Assembly: GCA_964016985.1 (NCBI GenBank)
Contig: OZ024824.1
Span: 122,694,839 to 122,758,838 of the forward strand
From: Anodontia alba
Taxonomy: Eukaryota > Mollusca > Bivalvia > Lucinida > Lucinidae
Direction of reading: 5' to 3'
DNA: 64,000 bases
In this document: piece after piece, positions 49,601 to 50,074 of the stretch
Layout of the letters: each line of letters begins with the position of its first letter
Position numbering within the stretch: the stretch's first letter is position 1
Notes under the pieces: model-generated
The model's database searches: none
The model's input: only the letters and a program-made list of their open reading frames with translations
Told to the model about the DNA's origin: nothing
Translations under genes and position numbers: made by a program

Positions 49601-49645
49601 AACCCAGAACCATGTCCCATATGTCAGCAAGAACTAGGAAGAGAG
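1563..49645 (+). CDS. SHPRH: SHPRH, SNF2 ATPase / RING E3 ubiquitin ligase, internal part (17 exons)
   Basis: Seventeen GT-AG exons join in phase to 620 codons without a stop: 1563-1607, 3200-3278, 7331-7494, 8464-8571, 10311-10376, 13093-13175, 17786-17912, 19390-19566, 21611-21718, 23592-23728, 26315-26488, 29091-29159, 33289-33422, 36753-36823, 44263-44406, 45500-45601, 49574-49645. The product matches vertebrate SHPRH, as remembered, in order: DEAQ box, motif III region (WCVTGTP), RLRQACCHP block, the linker including TDSLQQLH, then the opening CPIC of the RING. Known family role: nuclear E3 ligase that polyubiquitinates PCNA with UBC13-MMS2 in DNA-damage tolerance. The N-terminal part, the rest of the RING and helicase lobe 2 lie outside the window. 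All large insertions are intronic and the frame is intact, so the gene is probably functional. The exon chain was read by eye, not from transcript data. Confidence 0.95.
1744..1987. repeat. Foldback MITE, family A (gggcccagttgttcaaag ends)
   Basis: About 244 bp. Ends are gggcccaattgttcaaag and its complement ctttgaacaactgggccc, around a long hairpin centred on agcttttgcagtgcaaaagct. There is no coding content. Other copies are at 8180, 18188, 21303, 24774, 25885 and 32543. Confidence 0.85.
2216..2395 (-). repeat. Foldback MITE, family B (ataacacggtt), rearranged copy
   Basis: Central palindrome aaaaatgaccatttatggtc flanked by aatgtatagattatattg on both sides, with 'gttataaagaggttgt' at the right end. 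Its two arms are shuffled compared with the copies at 8949, 44802 and 49259. Confidence 0.7.
2440..2780. repeat. Fragment of MITE family C (taaatacggta ends)
   Basis: Contains ggacagacaggcctgagcaa, a gatcagaag/ctgatcagg hairpin half and a 'gtgtccagatacttagggta' end like the other family C copies. About 150 bp of unrelated sequence interrupts it near 2470-2640. Confidence 0.5.
2884..3134. repeat. 251-bp palindromic MITE, family D, copy 1
   Basis: Perfect outer inverted ends atatcgagggc/ttgagcgcaaga, with an inner hairpin on ggtgccattgctcgtatgag. A second copy of identical length at 38499-38749 differs at about 6 positions, which implies recent movement or gene conversion. Confidence 0.85.
3200..3278 (+). 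CDS. SHPRH: SHPRH exon b: helicase motif III region
   Basis: 79 nt, entering in phase 0 and leaving one base of a split codon. It encodes RLSGVNRWCVTGTPIQ followed by KGVE. The TGTP stretch is SNF2 motif III, which couples ATP hydrolysis to movement. The split G joins AC of the next exon to give Asp, as expected before LYGL. Confidence 0.94.
3545..3716 (+). repeat. SINE-like family 3 fragment
   Basis: Shares ctgctgtccttgcagcagg and the following pyrimidine-rich stretch with the better copies at 60710 and 61365. It is truncated at both ends. Confidence 0.5.
3717..5597. repeat. Minisatellite-carrying interspersed element (two arrays)
   Basis: It starts with a gggagagcatatagtcgc-type head and ends tgtactgtggacacatttct, the end shared with 36985-37147 and, less well, 53893. 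Inside are about four units of about 145 bp (from 3800, keyed by gaaacttgatacattgatag) and then about five units of about 115 bp (4630-5480, keyed by tttgttgaaaatcacttac). The open frames in this stretch are repeat frames, not genes. A SINE sits in the second array. Confidence 0.65.
4722..5027 (-). mobile_element. SINE family 2, minus strand, inside a minisatellite
   Basis: tRNA-like head on the minus strand, at the right end; B-box-like ggttgaacctgc is visible on the plus strand, and the tail gtttgtttgtgttgaggttt is at the left. It interrupts the array between two copies of ctcattat, which look like an imperfect target duplication. Confidence 0.75.
5833..5950. repeat. Foldback MITE, family E
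   Basis: Arms atttttcttatttttgca and its complement around the hairpin attagaagcgcctcattgag. About 15 copies of this core occur in the window. Confidence 0.75.
5951..6151. repeat. SINE family 3 tail and unassigned sequence
   Basis: Positions 6000-6070 carry the family 3 tail (acacaaaatgacccacaagg). I see nothing else that can be assigned. Confidence 0.45.
6152..6475. repeat. Foldback MITE, family F (gactctcgttacctc ends), copy 1
   Basis: About 324 bp with outer ends gttgactctcgtta and taacgagagtcg and a central perfect hairpin gctccttaggagc extended by gaggagaaa arms. A closely similar copy lies at 25274-25601. Confidence 0.8.
6590..6829 (-). repeat. Foldback MITE, family C, full copy
   Basis: Starts taccgtatttacc and ends ggtaaatacggta, with TA at both edges. 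The inner hairpin is agatgagacgccgcag with its complement gcggcgtctcatct. It carries the segment whose tandem amplification appears at 58 and 61-62 kb. Confidence 0.85.
6930..7140 (-). repeat. Foldback MITE, family G (aacccttgtcctgctgaa)
   Basis: Contains taaccctggtcctgctgaac, a gatccagatcagttggctt hairpin and tattcagcatgataagagtt at the far end. Other copies are at 9902 (truncated), 19889, 40859 and 49810. Confidence 0.8.
7331..7494 (+). CDS. SHPRH: SHPRH exon c: end of SNF2 lobe 1
   Basis: 164 nt with acceptor gtcttttag and donor gtactt. It encodes GLLLFLGIDPFWVQQWW and later SVLWRTMKKDVLDQ, matching the part of SNF2 lobe 1 that follows motif III. A MITE fragment ends about 70 bases upstream. 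Confidence 0.95.
7528..7895. repeat. Foldback MITE, family H (cagtcgaacctcgatggctcg ends)
   Basis: About 368 bp. Outer inverted ends are acagtcgaacctcgatggct and gccattgaggttcgactgta. The centre is the same attagaattgcctcattgag palindrome as family E, so this is a different outer shell on a shared core. A 3' partial copy is at 22735-23013. Confidence 0.8.
7995..8160 (+). repeat. SINE family 3 fragment, diverged
   Basis: Shares gtaagggcttgctgtactagc and the tail gatgcaaaatgacccactag with the family 3 copies. No target duplication is visible. Confidence 0.45.
8180..8417. repeat. Foldback MITE, family A
   Basis: Ends ggcccagttgttcaaag and ctttgaacaactgggccc, central hairpin agcttttgcaaaagct. 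It ends 46 bases before SHPRH exon d. Confidence 0.85.
8464..8571 (+). CDS. SHPRH: SHPRH exon d
   Basis: 108 nt, phase 0 to 0. It encodes INWLTFSPVEDHFYRRQ and ends SRLAME before gtgaga. The FSPVE.HFYRRQ block is strongly conserved in SHPRH. A foldback MITE ends only about 47 bases upstream of the exon. Confidence 0.94.
8740..8905. repeat. Foldback MITE, family E variant
   Basis: Palindrome around ttgcctcaacaagttgaggc, with cacatgtccctataagcaca at its left. A matching copy with the same left flank is at 29890-30075. Confidence 0.65.
8949..9172 (+). repeat. Foldback MITE, family B, full copy
   Basis: Outer ends accacaacctctttattaca and ataaagaggttgtggtgt with a central palindrome ccataaatgg extended by ttcaatataatctatac arms. 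It is near-identical to the copies at 44802 and 49259. Confidence 0.85.
9318..9630 (+). mobile_element. SINE family 2, diverged
   Basis: The head has lost most of its A box, but caggaggttgcaggttgga, the body (attctctccc, gattcaagaagg) and the tail gcagcacaaacaaaaaaa match family 2. Confidence 0.7.
9631..10310. other. Intron with truncated MITE G and SINE 2 tail
   Basis: Positions 9902-10040 are the left half of MITE family G. It breaks into a SINE family 2 tail fragment at about 10041-10100. No gene is visible apart from exon e at the right edge. Confidence 0.5.
10311..10376 (+). CDS. SHPRH: SHPRH exon e (short, 66 nt)
   Basis: 22 codons, phase 0 to 0, with acceptor tactttcag and donor gtatag. 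It encodes RLSKFTERSTRLSKLDR followed by YTINQ, matching the SHPRH segment that includes SSLDRRT just before LYPLLRLRQ. It was located because exons d and f would otherwise leave a gap. It sits inside a minus-strand open frame that is a shadow. A foldback MITE starts about 10 bases past its donor. Confidence 0.88.
10387..10690. repeat. Long foldback MITE, family I, copy 1
   Basis: Outer arms acgaaaacacgcctattcaa and taggcatgttttcg, inner arms tttgctcaaaaca around gcctcggcgaggc. It is an inverted copy of 28720-29015. It begins about 10 bases after the donor of exon e. Confidence 0.75.
10691..11710. repeat. Cluster of family C type MITE fragments
   Basis: Three short units, at about 10850-11000, 11080-11165 and 11370-11510, each carry a hairpin of the gatcagatgc/gcatctgatc type between copies of 'aaacagt' and 'cactgtttgc'. 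The rest (10691-10840, 11511-11698) shows nothing assignable. Confidence 0.55.
11711..12040 (+). mobile_element. SINE family 1, full length, with 12-bp target duplication
   Basis: The tRNA-like head has an A box tggctcagtgg (11723-11733) and a B box ggttcgatccc (11766-11776). A body of about 240 bp follows, ending in gaaagcgacgttaagcccaa and a CAAA-rich tail. It is flanked by perfect copies of atatgttgaaaa at 11699-11710 and 12041-12052. It is not a working tRNA gene: there is no anticodon arm or 3' acceptor complement. A 5'-truncated relative is at 47963. Confidence 0.92.
12053..13092. repeat. Intron with two family J foldbacks and a MITE fragment
   Basis: Positions about 12170-12330 and 12850-13060 are family J foldbacks (tttcatgcaaattgtct arms, ending 'ctgctgaaattttta'). 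About 12640-12700 is a hairpin of the gatcag type. A short ct microsatellite lies at 12587-12606. No gene is visible. Confidence 0.55.
13093..13175 (+). CDS. SHPRH: SHPRH exon f: RLRQACCHP block
   Basis: 83 nt, entering in phase 0 and leaving two bases. It encodes LLYPLLRLRQACCHPQAV then RGEFLPIHK. RLRQ.CCHP is the hallmark of the SNF2 region between the two RecA lobes. The split AG joins T of the next exon to make Ser. Confidence 0.96.
13272..13383. repeat. Foldback MITE, family E, partial
   Basis: atttttctatttcttcacaa and its counterpart ggagatataagaaaaatat flank a half-deleted core. Confidence 0.6.
13760..14225 (+). pseudogene. DIRS gag-like C-terminal remnant
   Basis: Basic, Ser/Gln-rich coding traces (NARLLFGNKIKE, QQQRFLAFSSASASQQQ) with stops, directly upstream of the RT. 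They are typical of the end of the DIRS first ORF. This is inferred from position and composition. Confidence 0.5.
14226..15190 (+). pseudogene. DIRS reverse transcriptase remnant
   Basis: Recognisable pieces in several frames include PVGGRLAHFEEHWGELTNN, DLTDAYL and FGMALSPWIFTKLMDVLA. The catalytic box, normally Y-L-D-D, reads YPDN at 14784-14795, so the second Asp is lost. Frameshifts occur near 14340 and 14640. The element cannot encode an active RT. Confidence 0.82.
15190..15640 (+). pseudogene. DIRS RNase H remnant
   Basis: Contains FTEASHFGWGAHL (the usual first Asp is now Glu), ILEMMAIHLALKKAIKYI, LTDNTTVVSYINKQGG and ADYLSR, spread over shifted frames. The order matches DIRS RNase H. 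Confidence 0.82.
15640..16960 (+). pseudogene. DIRS tyrosine recombinase and linker remnant
   Basis: The core reads ISTIKGYRAMISNTLKF, then FLLALATAKR where the first catalytic Arg sits (the following RSE-type residues are missing), HEVRALSSSWAFF at 16771 (His and second Arg) and FYLRDM with the Tyr at 16879. Two TGA codons at 16849 and 16855 stand where Trp is likely in relatives. The tetrad order R, H-R, Y supports a tyrosine recombinase that is now broken. Confidence 0.82.
17527..17785. repeat. Family J foldback with G run
   Basis: catttcatgcaaattgt arms, a run of about 20 G near 17612-17632, and the 'ctgctgaaatttttaa' end. It directly follows the DIRS terminal repeat. Confidence 0.6.
17786..17912 (+). 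CDS. SHPRH: SHPRH exon g
   Basis: 127 nt with acceptor tctacag and donor gtgtgt. It encodes TMTMEQLLESL and later SHRALVAAINGQAGLDII. This starts the long helical linker that separates the two helicase lobes in SHPRH. The DIRS-like element fills most of the intron before it. Confidence 0.94.
17913..18187. repeat. MITE fragment, gatcag core
   Basis: A hairpin-type core at 17990-18050, then the segment gtagcctgacatactaaaat that also occurs at 11240. Both are parts of one dispersed repeat. Confidence 0.5.
18188..18420. repeat. Foldback MITE, family A
   Basis: Ends gggcccagttgttcaaag and ctttgaacaactgggtcc. The right stem has a short deletion. It sits just left of the duplicated exon h copy. 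Confidence 0.85.
18459..18530 (+). pseudogene. Decayed duplicate of the start of SHPRH exon h
   Basis: The sequence reads FVDAVNKYQGAIQPVEEL then a TAG stop, against FVDAVDKYRDVLRSVEEH in the true exon at 19390. The similarity extends about 15 bases into the upstream intron (caatatttgtttgag against caacatttgttttag), so this is a genomic duplication that carried its splice acceptor. The frame is closed and the copy is fading; I infer it is not spliced in. Confidence 0.8.
18600..19050. repeat. Dispersed element with 'gcggggtattatgg' head
   Basis: Begins taccccataacgcgatagta and ends caataattgcgggatatta, with two internal units of about 190 bp keyed by ggatgataacttg. Another head of this type is at 54120. 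The open frames here are not genes. Confidence 0.55.
19051..19389. other. Intron before exon h, nothing identified
   Basis: AT-rich sequence with no repeat or gene that I recognise, ending in the polypyrimidine tract and acceptor of exon h. Confidence 0.4.
19390..19566 (+). CDS. SHPRH: SHPRH exon h: linker
   Basis: 177 nt, phase 0 to 0. It encodes FVDAVDKYRDVLRSVEEHK, then TDSLQQLHAMYNL and PTLRDEQL, close to the same linker blocks in vertebrate SHPRH. A decayed copy of its 5' end lies 0.9 kb upstream in the same intron. Confidence 0.95.
19567..19888. repeat. MITE family C relative
   Basis: taagtattcagacacctta near 19593 and a hairpin gatgccgcattttgtggcat at 19755 are parts of family C, interrupted by unrelated bases. 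Confidence 0.55.
19889..20100 (-). repeat. Foldback MITE, family G
   Basis: ttaaccctgaacaggatat at the left, hairpin ggcttcttcagaagcc, and 'cattcagcatggcaagggtta'-type sequence at the right. Confidence 0.75.
20101..20475. repeat. Two gatcag-core MITE fragments
   Basis: Hairpin cores at about 20130-20180 and 20415-20460 (cagacgctgcattctgcagc). The sequence between them shows no gene. Confidence 0.5.
20480..21110. repeat. Minisatellite, about four units of about 150 bp
   Basis: Units keyed by gccataaatgaaaactttt followed by tttctcaggaactatgaa, near 20495, 20660, 20808 and 20930. It is diverged and non-coding. Confidence 0.65.
21303..21546. repeat. Foldback MITE, family A
   Basis: Ends gggtccagttgttcaaag and ctttgaacaactgggccc with a perfect central hairpin gcagtgcaaaagct. 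It lies 65 bases before exon i. Confidence 0.85.
21611..21718 (+). CDS. SHPRH: SHPRH exon i: linker
   Basis: 108 nt, phase 0 to 0, with acceptor ttattttcag and donor gtatta. It encodes ITELKDKYMAKAIAYV and ends in a Gln run. It corresponds to the SHPRH linker segment with KCNTEVAEAQ. Sequence conservation is lower here; the phase and position support it. Confidence 0.85.
21719..22496. other. Intron with gatcag-core MITE and tRNA-like SINE trace
   Basis: A hairpin of the gatgctgcattctgcaac type lies at 22180-22210. A weak SINE head (ctgggtagcccagtgttta) is at 22278. Nothing else is identified. Confidence 0.45.
22497..22712 (-). repeat. Foldback MITE, family C
   Basis: 'taccctaagtatttggacag' at the left, hairpin gatgacacattctgtgacat, and 'ctgaatatttaggataaat' at the right. 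Confidence 0.75.
22735..23013. repeat. MITE family H, left end missing
   Basis: Matches 7620-7893, including the attataattgcctcattaag palindrome and the end gagccattggttcgactgta. Confidence 0.75.
23014..23591. repeat. SINE 2 tail fragment and a foldback
   Basis: Positions 23170-23300 match the SINE family 2 tail (gaatgttcacaagtactt, ggttaggtaaactgacc). Positions 23330-23455 form a foldback on gggatctactttttgagtag. The rest is unassigned. Confidence 0.5.
23592..23728 (+). CDS. SHPRH: SHPRH exon j: WW-containing linker segment
   Basis: 137 nt, entering in phase 0 and leaving two bases. It encodes EWWLDVIEWVV followed by an acidic helix, matching the SHPRH segment PWWLNVIHRAI. The donor gtatga is at 23729. 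Confidence 0.92.
23729..24355. repeat. Two MITE relatives
   Basis: Positions 23890-23990 hold a gatcagactgcacaaatgtg repeat that recurs at 26160 and 47820. Positions 24045-24185 are a family E foldback (tatttttgtatttctccatg arms). Confidence 0.55.
24356..24576 (+). repeat. Foldback MITE, family C, full copy
   Basis: taccgtatttaccctaagta at the left and gataaatacggta at the right with TA edges. The hairpin gagacgccgcg/tggcgtctc is nearly perfect. Confidence 0.85.
24774..25017. repeat. Foldback MITE, family A, diverged
   Basis: Ends gggcccagttgttcaaa and tttgaacaactgggccc are kept, while the interior has drifted. This copy is older than those at 1744 or 21303. Confidence 0.8.
25018..25273. 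repeat. SINE family 1 fragment
   Basis: Contains gaggttgagggtttgatcct (B-box region) and attggtactagctagaag like SINE 1 at 11711, with no tail or target duplication. Confidence 0.5.
25274..25601. repeat. Foldback MITE, family F, copy 2
   Basis: Ends cagtcgactctagttatctc and gataacgagagtcaactgta with a perfect central hairpin gctccttaggagc extended on both sides. Confidence 0.85.
25602..25884. other. Intron sequence, short repeat only
   Basis: Positions 25680-25740 resemble 23785-23850 (gcaaaatatgcagattcag), a short dispersed repeat. No gene is visible. Confidence 0.4.
25885..26126. repeat. Foldback MITE, family A, most diverged copy
   Basis: The central hairpin agcttttgcatttgcaaaag is well kept and the right end gagcaactgggcccag is recognisable, while the left end has decayed. 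A gatcag-type repeat follows to about 26290. Confidence 0.7.
26315..26488 (+). CDS. SHPRH: SHPRH exon k: linker
   Basis: 174 nt with acceptor cactacag and donor gtaaga. It encodes GLEYIVETHLSSL, an NTAYEKVLDAMKGL helix and CCLRPVGEILK. It aligns with vertebrate GLQFLLTTQMEEL and HLRPARLP. It leaves AC, completed by G of the next exon. Confidence 0.92.
26489..27140. repeat. SINE trace and foldback with gcctcactgaggc core
   Basis: At 26525-26590 there is a tRNA-like head (actgggtggctgagtgttta). Positions 26640-26975 form a foldback with 'acccttgttacaagg' and 'gaggatcggtataaag' ends around a family E type core. Confidence 0.55.
27141..27656. repeat. Diverged SINE and unassigned sequence
   Basis: Positions 27140-27350 look like a SINE with head ccagacagtaaggcatctga, body ctgctgattcaaaaaggg and a partial family 2 tail. 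Two weak units of about 125 bp follow (27360-27640). Confidence 0.5.
27657..27947 (+). mobile_element. SINE family 2, full length, with 13-bp target duplication
   Basis: Head with A box tggctcagttgg and B box ggttcgacccc, body with attctctccctttcgctg, tail cctcaacacaaacaaacaaa. It is flanked by aaaacaccaatac at 27644-27656 and again at 27948-27960. The intact duplication indicates fairly recent retroposition. Confidence 0.9.
27961..28719. other. Intron, weak repeats only
   Basis: C-rich stretch near 28090-28125, a small palindromic cluster on acgtcatgacgt near 28230, and a gatcag-core MITE at 28590-28670. No gene is visible. Confidence 0.4.
28720..29015. repeat. Long foldback MITE, family I, copy 2
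   Basis: Inverted relative of 10387-10690. The central stem gcctcgacgaggc, extended through acgagtacccacaat, is nearly perfect. It ends about 75 bases before exon l. Confidence 0.75.
29091..29159 (+). CDS. SHPRH: SHPRH exon l: CxxC segment
   Basis: 69 nt with acceptor tttctttcag. It encodes CPFCKSEVLFEAYESKLF, matching SHPRH CVFCKADELFTEYESKLF. The phase shows the donor is gtaagt at 29160. A decayed tandem copy of its 3' half and donor lies about 100 bases downstream. Confidence 0.94.
29235..29300 (+). pseudogene. Decayed tandem copy of the 3' half of SHPRH exon l and its donor
   Basis: From gaagcatatgaa through the donor gtaagtaaacttta the sequence repeats that at 29130-29173 with scattered substitutions. 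The following intron sequence (catttttacaag) also recurs. The copy keeps a perfect donor and a cttag upstream that could act as an acceptor. Confidence 0.75.
29301..29890. repeat. Two foldbacks on aaggaaagaatttgctcc
   Basis: Stems at 29376-29455 and 29577-29640 share the arms ctaaaaggaaagaatttgct. A weaker relative is at 41790-41860. The rest is unassigned. Confidence 0.6.
29890..30080. repeat. Foldback MITE, family E variant
   Basis: Same left flank (cccttataggcgcacagtca) and same ttgcctctacaagttgaggc hairpin as 8740-8905. Confidence 0.7.
30135..31460. repeat. Minisatellite element, nine units of about 144 bp
   Basis: Starts with cacctgagcaaaagctcatg, the head shared with 33463 and 54188. 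Units recur near 30216, 30357, 30500, 30643, 30787, 30931, 31076, 31222 and 31367, keyed by cttgttaacactctag. No 3' hairpin end was found, so the copy is probably truncated. Confidence 0.75.
31461..32212. other. Intron, nothing assigned except a G-rich tract
   Basis: No gene or known repeat is visible. Positions 32083-32127 are a G-run-rich tract on the plus strand (runs of 3 to 9 G). Confidence 0.4.
32213..32830. repeat. Local duplicated segment, copy 1 (with MITE A inside)
   Basis: Three short units keyed by agggaaagaagacc (32238-32345), then catttctttacttattcaat and ctgcattctggtgaagataa, recur at 41385-41735. A family A MITE at 32543-32737 sits inside. The open frame on the minus strand is the repeat. 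Confidence 0.7.
32543..32737. repeat. Foldback MITE, family A, with stem deletion
   Basis: The left end is degraded (gagccaagttgttcaaa) and the right end ctgggccctga is intact. About 50 bases of the central hairpin are missing. Confidence 0.75.
33289..33422 (+). CDS. SHPRH: SHPRH exon m
   Basis: 134 nt with acceptor ttttgcag; the AA from the previous exon plus G gives Lys. It encodes GIVVNEGPGTSG, then GTWADSEVEKALKSILAFA, matching SHPRH GLWAISETERSMKAILSFA. The acidic loop is shorter than in vertebrates. Confidence 0.93.
33463..34947. repeat. Minisatellite element with hairpin-CTAG end
   Basis: Head ttagctcacctggagcaaag at 33465. About ten units of 110-145 bp follow, keyed by aagatggccgccat and gttgactcgaaacttgg. 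The 3' end is a ggcccaatgggcc hairpin (34928-34940) followed by tCTAGtt. Helitron-type elements end with a hairpin and CTRR, which suggests a rolling-circle element; this is inferred. Confidence 0.65.
34980..35190. repeat. Foldback MITE, family J
   Basis: gacatttcatgcaactgatc and its complement, ends agcagatgacatttt and tttggcatctgct. Relatives are at 12170, 12850, 17530 and 56680. Confidence 0.7.
35191..36204. repeat. Intron with partial family J and E foldbacks
   Basis: A family J half copy at 35405-35490 and a family E foldback at 35745-35870 (cacaaaatcatatgttgtgg arms). The open frame from 36027 overlaps the next foldback and has no recognisable product. Confidence 0.5.
36205..36550. repeat. 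Foldback MITE with nested arms (aaggctccatattcctcaa)
   Basis: Outer arms aaggctccatattcctcaa and ttgaggaatatggggcctt; inner arms gacagcctgtaaaatttc and gaaattttacaggctgtc. There is no coding content. It ends about 200 bases before exon n. Confidence 0.8.
36753..36823 (+). CDS. SHPRH: SHPRH exon n
   Basis: 71 nt with acceptor tttatttccag and donor gtacct. It encodes AEEDLIEYGTTH then LKLFDALKKEYK, matching SHPRH MDLFEAWKKEYK. Confidence 0.93.
36985..37147. repeat. Short element without array, ending CTAGTT
   Basis: Head tatgcacccgcattggatga, end gtgtactgtggacacatttCTAGtt. It is the empty form of the elements at 3717 and 50075. The next element starts in the same TT. Confidence 0.65.
37146..38932. 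repeat. Minisatellite element, about three units of about 480 bp
   Basis: Head ttagctcatctgagtcttt. Units are keyed by ccaatcaaagcaaaattt, gatcaagatggccaccatgc and tagccctgg. It ends with the hairpin caggaccattggtcctg at 38907-38923. It contains the family D MITE (38499-38749). The open frames within it are repeat frames. Confidence 0.65.
38499..38749. repeat. 251-bp palindromic MITE, family D, copy 2
   Basis: The same 251 bp as 2884-3134 with about 6 substitutions, inserted in the third unit of the minisatellite element. Both copies have the outer ends atatcgagggttgagcgcaa and the complement. Confidence 0.85.
38930..39040. repeat. Foldback MITE, family E
   Basis: Near-perfect palindrome on attagaagcacctcaatgag, extended through tgttgtgggtactc. 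Confidence 0.75.
39170..39388 (+). repeat. Foldback MITE, family C
   Basis: 'tgtatttacactaagtattc' at the left, hairpin aagacgccgcattctgtggc, and 'ctctggtgaatagggta' at the right. Confidence 0.75.
39389..40858. other. Intron with a truncated ttagctcacctgag element
   Basis: A head ttagctcacctgagctatgc lies at 39835, with two weak units of about 180 bp to about 40400. Positions 39389-39830 and 40430-40858 show nothing assignable. Confidence 0.45.
40859..41071 (+). repeat. Foldback MITE, family G, full copy
   Basis: Ends taacccttgtcctgctgaa and ttcagcaggacaagggtta are perfect inverted repeats. The hairpin is ggcttcttcagaagcc. This is the best copy for defining the family. Confidence 0.85.
41385..41735. 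repeat. Local duplicated segment, copy 2 (MITE A scar)
   Basis: Parallel to 32213-32830. At about 41660 it reads ctgagtctaaaactaacaat, the outer bases of MITE A, and then jumps to the sequence that follows the MITE in copy 1. Confidence 0.65.
41736..42448. other. Intron, a foldback and an inverted element end
   Basis: Foldback at 41790-41860. At 42233, caagaggcccatgaaccagg followed by ctcacctgag looks like the reversed hairpin end of a ttagctcacc element. No gene is visible. Confidence 0.4.
42449..44172. mobile_element. Transposon-like element with 26-bp inverted ends carrying a HIRAN-like ORF
   Basis: The left end taccgtaaaaattctaatta then acgccc is mirrored at the right by gggcgttaattag then aatttttacggta, with TA at both edges. 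Subterminal taaacgccca-type motifs occur at 42480 and 42560 and near 44100 and 44140. The interior carries one intact minus-strand ORF and no transposase, so it is non-autonomous or depends on a partner. It lies in the intron between exons n and o. The superfamily is not assigned. Confidence 0.75.
42607..42996 (-). CDS. HIRAN-like domain protein, 129 aa
   Basis: The ORF reads on the minus strand from Met at 42996; an in-frame Met further upstream at 43077 is less likely because that stretch runs into mariner-end-like sequence. Visible blocks are VIKGYHVYRVSYPSGTELVC, EPENEHSDSAIIVKKG, VGHIPEGLCQPLTQLFQDG, CVITGEP and GGGLEIPCTYRLFG. The order G-Y-H-V-Y, then E-N-E-H-D-A, VGHIP and GGLE.PC fits small HIRAN-like proteins that are abundant in cnidarians and molluscs. 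HIRAN domains in HLTF bind DNA 3' ends. Function here is unknown; DNA binding is inferred only. The frame is open throughout, unlike every other transposon protein in the window. Confidence 0.7.
   Translation of the reverse strand: MAVCMLVSVKSVIKGYHVYRVSYPSGTELVCNLEPENEHSDSAIIVKKGNITVGHIPEGLCQPLTQLFQDGNIVDIECVITGEPRSAEEGTFVQGGGLEIPCTYRLFGLREKKVHVRSVIKKQVRKLTS
44263..44406 (+). CDS. SHPRH: SHPRH exon o
   Basis: 144 nt, phase 0 to 0, with acceptor tttctatag and donor gtatgt. It encodes KLRTHWAGIKE, HVSTFDELDMATTTLRVR and a proline-rich tail ending in EPSE. It aligns with SHPRH RVSAVDELAMATERLRVR. The HIRAN-carrying element ends about 90 bases upstream. Confidence 0.95.
44430..44560. repeat. 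Foldback MITE, family E, partial
   Basis: gttttcttatttctcgatga and aagaaataagaaaaatata arms with half the core deleted. Confidence 0.6.
44802..45020 (+). repeat. Foldback MITE, family B, full copy
   Basis: Ends ctataacctctttataacac and gttataaagaggttgtggtg with the central palindrome ccataaatgg. It is nearly the same as 8949 and 49259. Confidence 0.85.
45021..45499. other. Intron before exon p
   Basis: A gatcagactgtgtgtatgag repeat of the type at 23900 lies at 45380-45430. No other feature is visible. Confidence 0.4.
45500..45601 (+). CDS. SHPRH: SHPRH exon p
   Basis: 102 nt, phase 0 to 0. It encodes IGHHRLKLVSDKIVSEGE and LRKKLGQLLYLKNLEK, matching SHPRH LQKKLGQLLYLTNLEKS. A mariner element begins 178 bases past the donor. 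Confidence 0.95.
45779..47119 (+). mobile_element. mariner element, 1341 bp, with TIRs and TA duplication
   Basis: The left end cgagggtcgtgcaaaaagtt and the reversed right end caagggtcctgcaaaaagtt pair over about 25 bp with three mismatches. TA flanks it at 45777-45778 and 47120-47121. The length is typical of mariner. The transposase inside is broken, so the copy is dead unless mobilised in trans. Confidence 0.93.
45990..46989 (+). pseudogene. mariner transposase, D,D34D type, broken
   Basis: About 333 codons. An N-terminal HTH region (RSFIKCRIRLNIDSKQIFNE) is followed by a frameshift near 46130. The GRP-like hinge CPGRPK and LTGDETWVHMFKP (first Asp) follow. A TGA at 46708 interrupts the frame just before LLHDNASSHKCEVV (second Asp) and SPYDFFLFPRLEKML (third Asp, 34 residues later). 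The D,D34D spacing identifies mariner. One frameshift and one stop inactivate it. Confidence 0.9.
47122..47962. other. Intron with a 160-bp palindrome
   Basis: Positions 47652-47815 form a long inverted repeat (arms including gagaaataattcaca and gtgttctaaggctt, centre cttgttcgcttcgcttgctcg). A gatcag repeat follows at 47820-47890. Nothing else is assigned. Confidence 0.55.
47963..48252 (+). mobile_element. SINE family 1, 5'-truncated, with 12-bp target duplication
   Basis: It starts inside the tRNA-like head (gtgaccgggaggttgcgggt), so the A box is missing and the B box is kept. It is very close to 11711-12040 apart from a 7-base gap. It is flanked by atccatagctcc at 47951-47962 and 48253-48264. 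The 5' truncation with an intact duplication is typical of LINE-driven insertion. Confidence 0.9.
48288..48405. repeat. Foldback MITE, family E, near-perfect
   Basis: The two arms of about 55 bases are complementary with very few mismatches: tttttcttatttctccatg, tgttgtgggtactcattag, then gcgccttggcaaggcgc at the centre. It is the youngest-looking family E copy. Confidence 0.85.
48406..49258. other. Intron, one MITE C relative
   Basis: Positions 49050-49240 hold a diverged family C copy ('accatatttatccttagtat', gatcacatgtcacattctgc). The rest shows no feature. Confidence 0.4.
49259..49482 (+). repeat. Foldback MITE, family B, full copy
   Basis: Same structure as 8949 and 44802. It ends about 90 bases before the RING exon. 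Confidence 0.85.
49574..49645 (+). CDS. SHPRH: SHPRH exon q: start of RING finger
   Basis: 72 nt, phase 0 to 0. It encodes SQMEGPGGENPEPCPICQQELGRE without a break; PEPCPICQQELG is the first zinc-binding pair of the C3HC4 RING that recruits the E2. The acceptor is a doubled tctcag, so a start 6 bases later cannot be excluded. No later exon was found up to the window end. Confidence 0.94.
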
Positions 49646-49809
49646 GTAATAGAAAATTGGATATGTGTGCCATATTTTGCCTAATTATATTCAGAAACTT
49701 TAACCTGGTAGCCTAAAATTTGGATGTGGGTATTTGAATACTTTGTGATCTGTGTCTGAAAAGTGCTTGTCAGACAGTGTATGCCCTGATCAAACTGCTC
49801 CTTCAGTAG

Positions 49810-50020
49810 ATGCTTGTCCTGCTGAATAAATAAAGATGCCATGCCCTTTTCAAATTTTCAGCCAATCAGATTACTTGATCCAGATTGTTGATATAAGTTC
49901 ACATACTGAATGGCAAACAGTGCAGATCCAGATCAGTTAGCTTCTTAGAAGCCCAACTGATATTGATCTACACTGTTTGCAAAGGCAGTATATATCCGGG
50001 TTCAGCAGGACCATGTTTAA
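49810..50020 (+). repeat. Foldback MITE, family G
   Basis: gcttgtcctgctgaataaat at the left and gttcagcaggaccatgttta at the right, with hairpin gcttcttagaagc. Confidence 0.8.
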
Positions 50021-50074
50021 GAAGTCAGAATGGTCGCTCTGAATATTTAGAGCAAATATCTTGTTTTCTGTATG

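Noticed and set aside
1563..49645. SHPRH as a pseudogene
   Set aside because: All 17 exons are open, in phase and with consensus splice sites. Only the extra exon copies are decayed.
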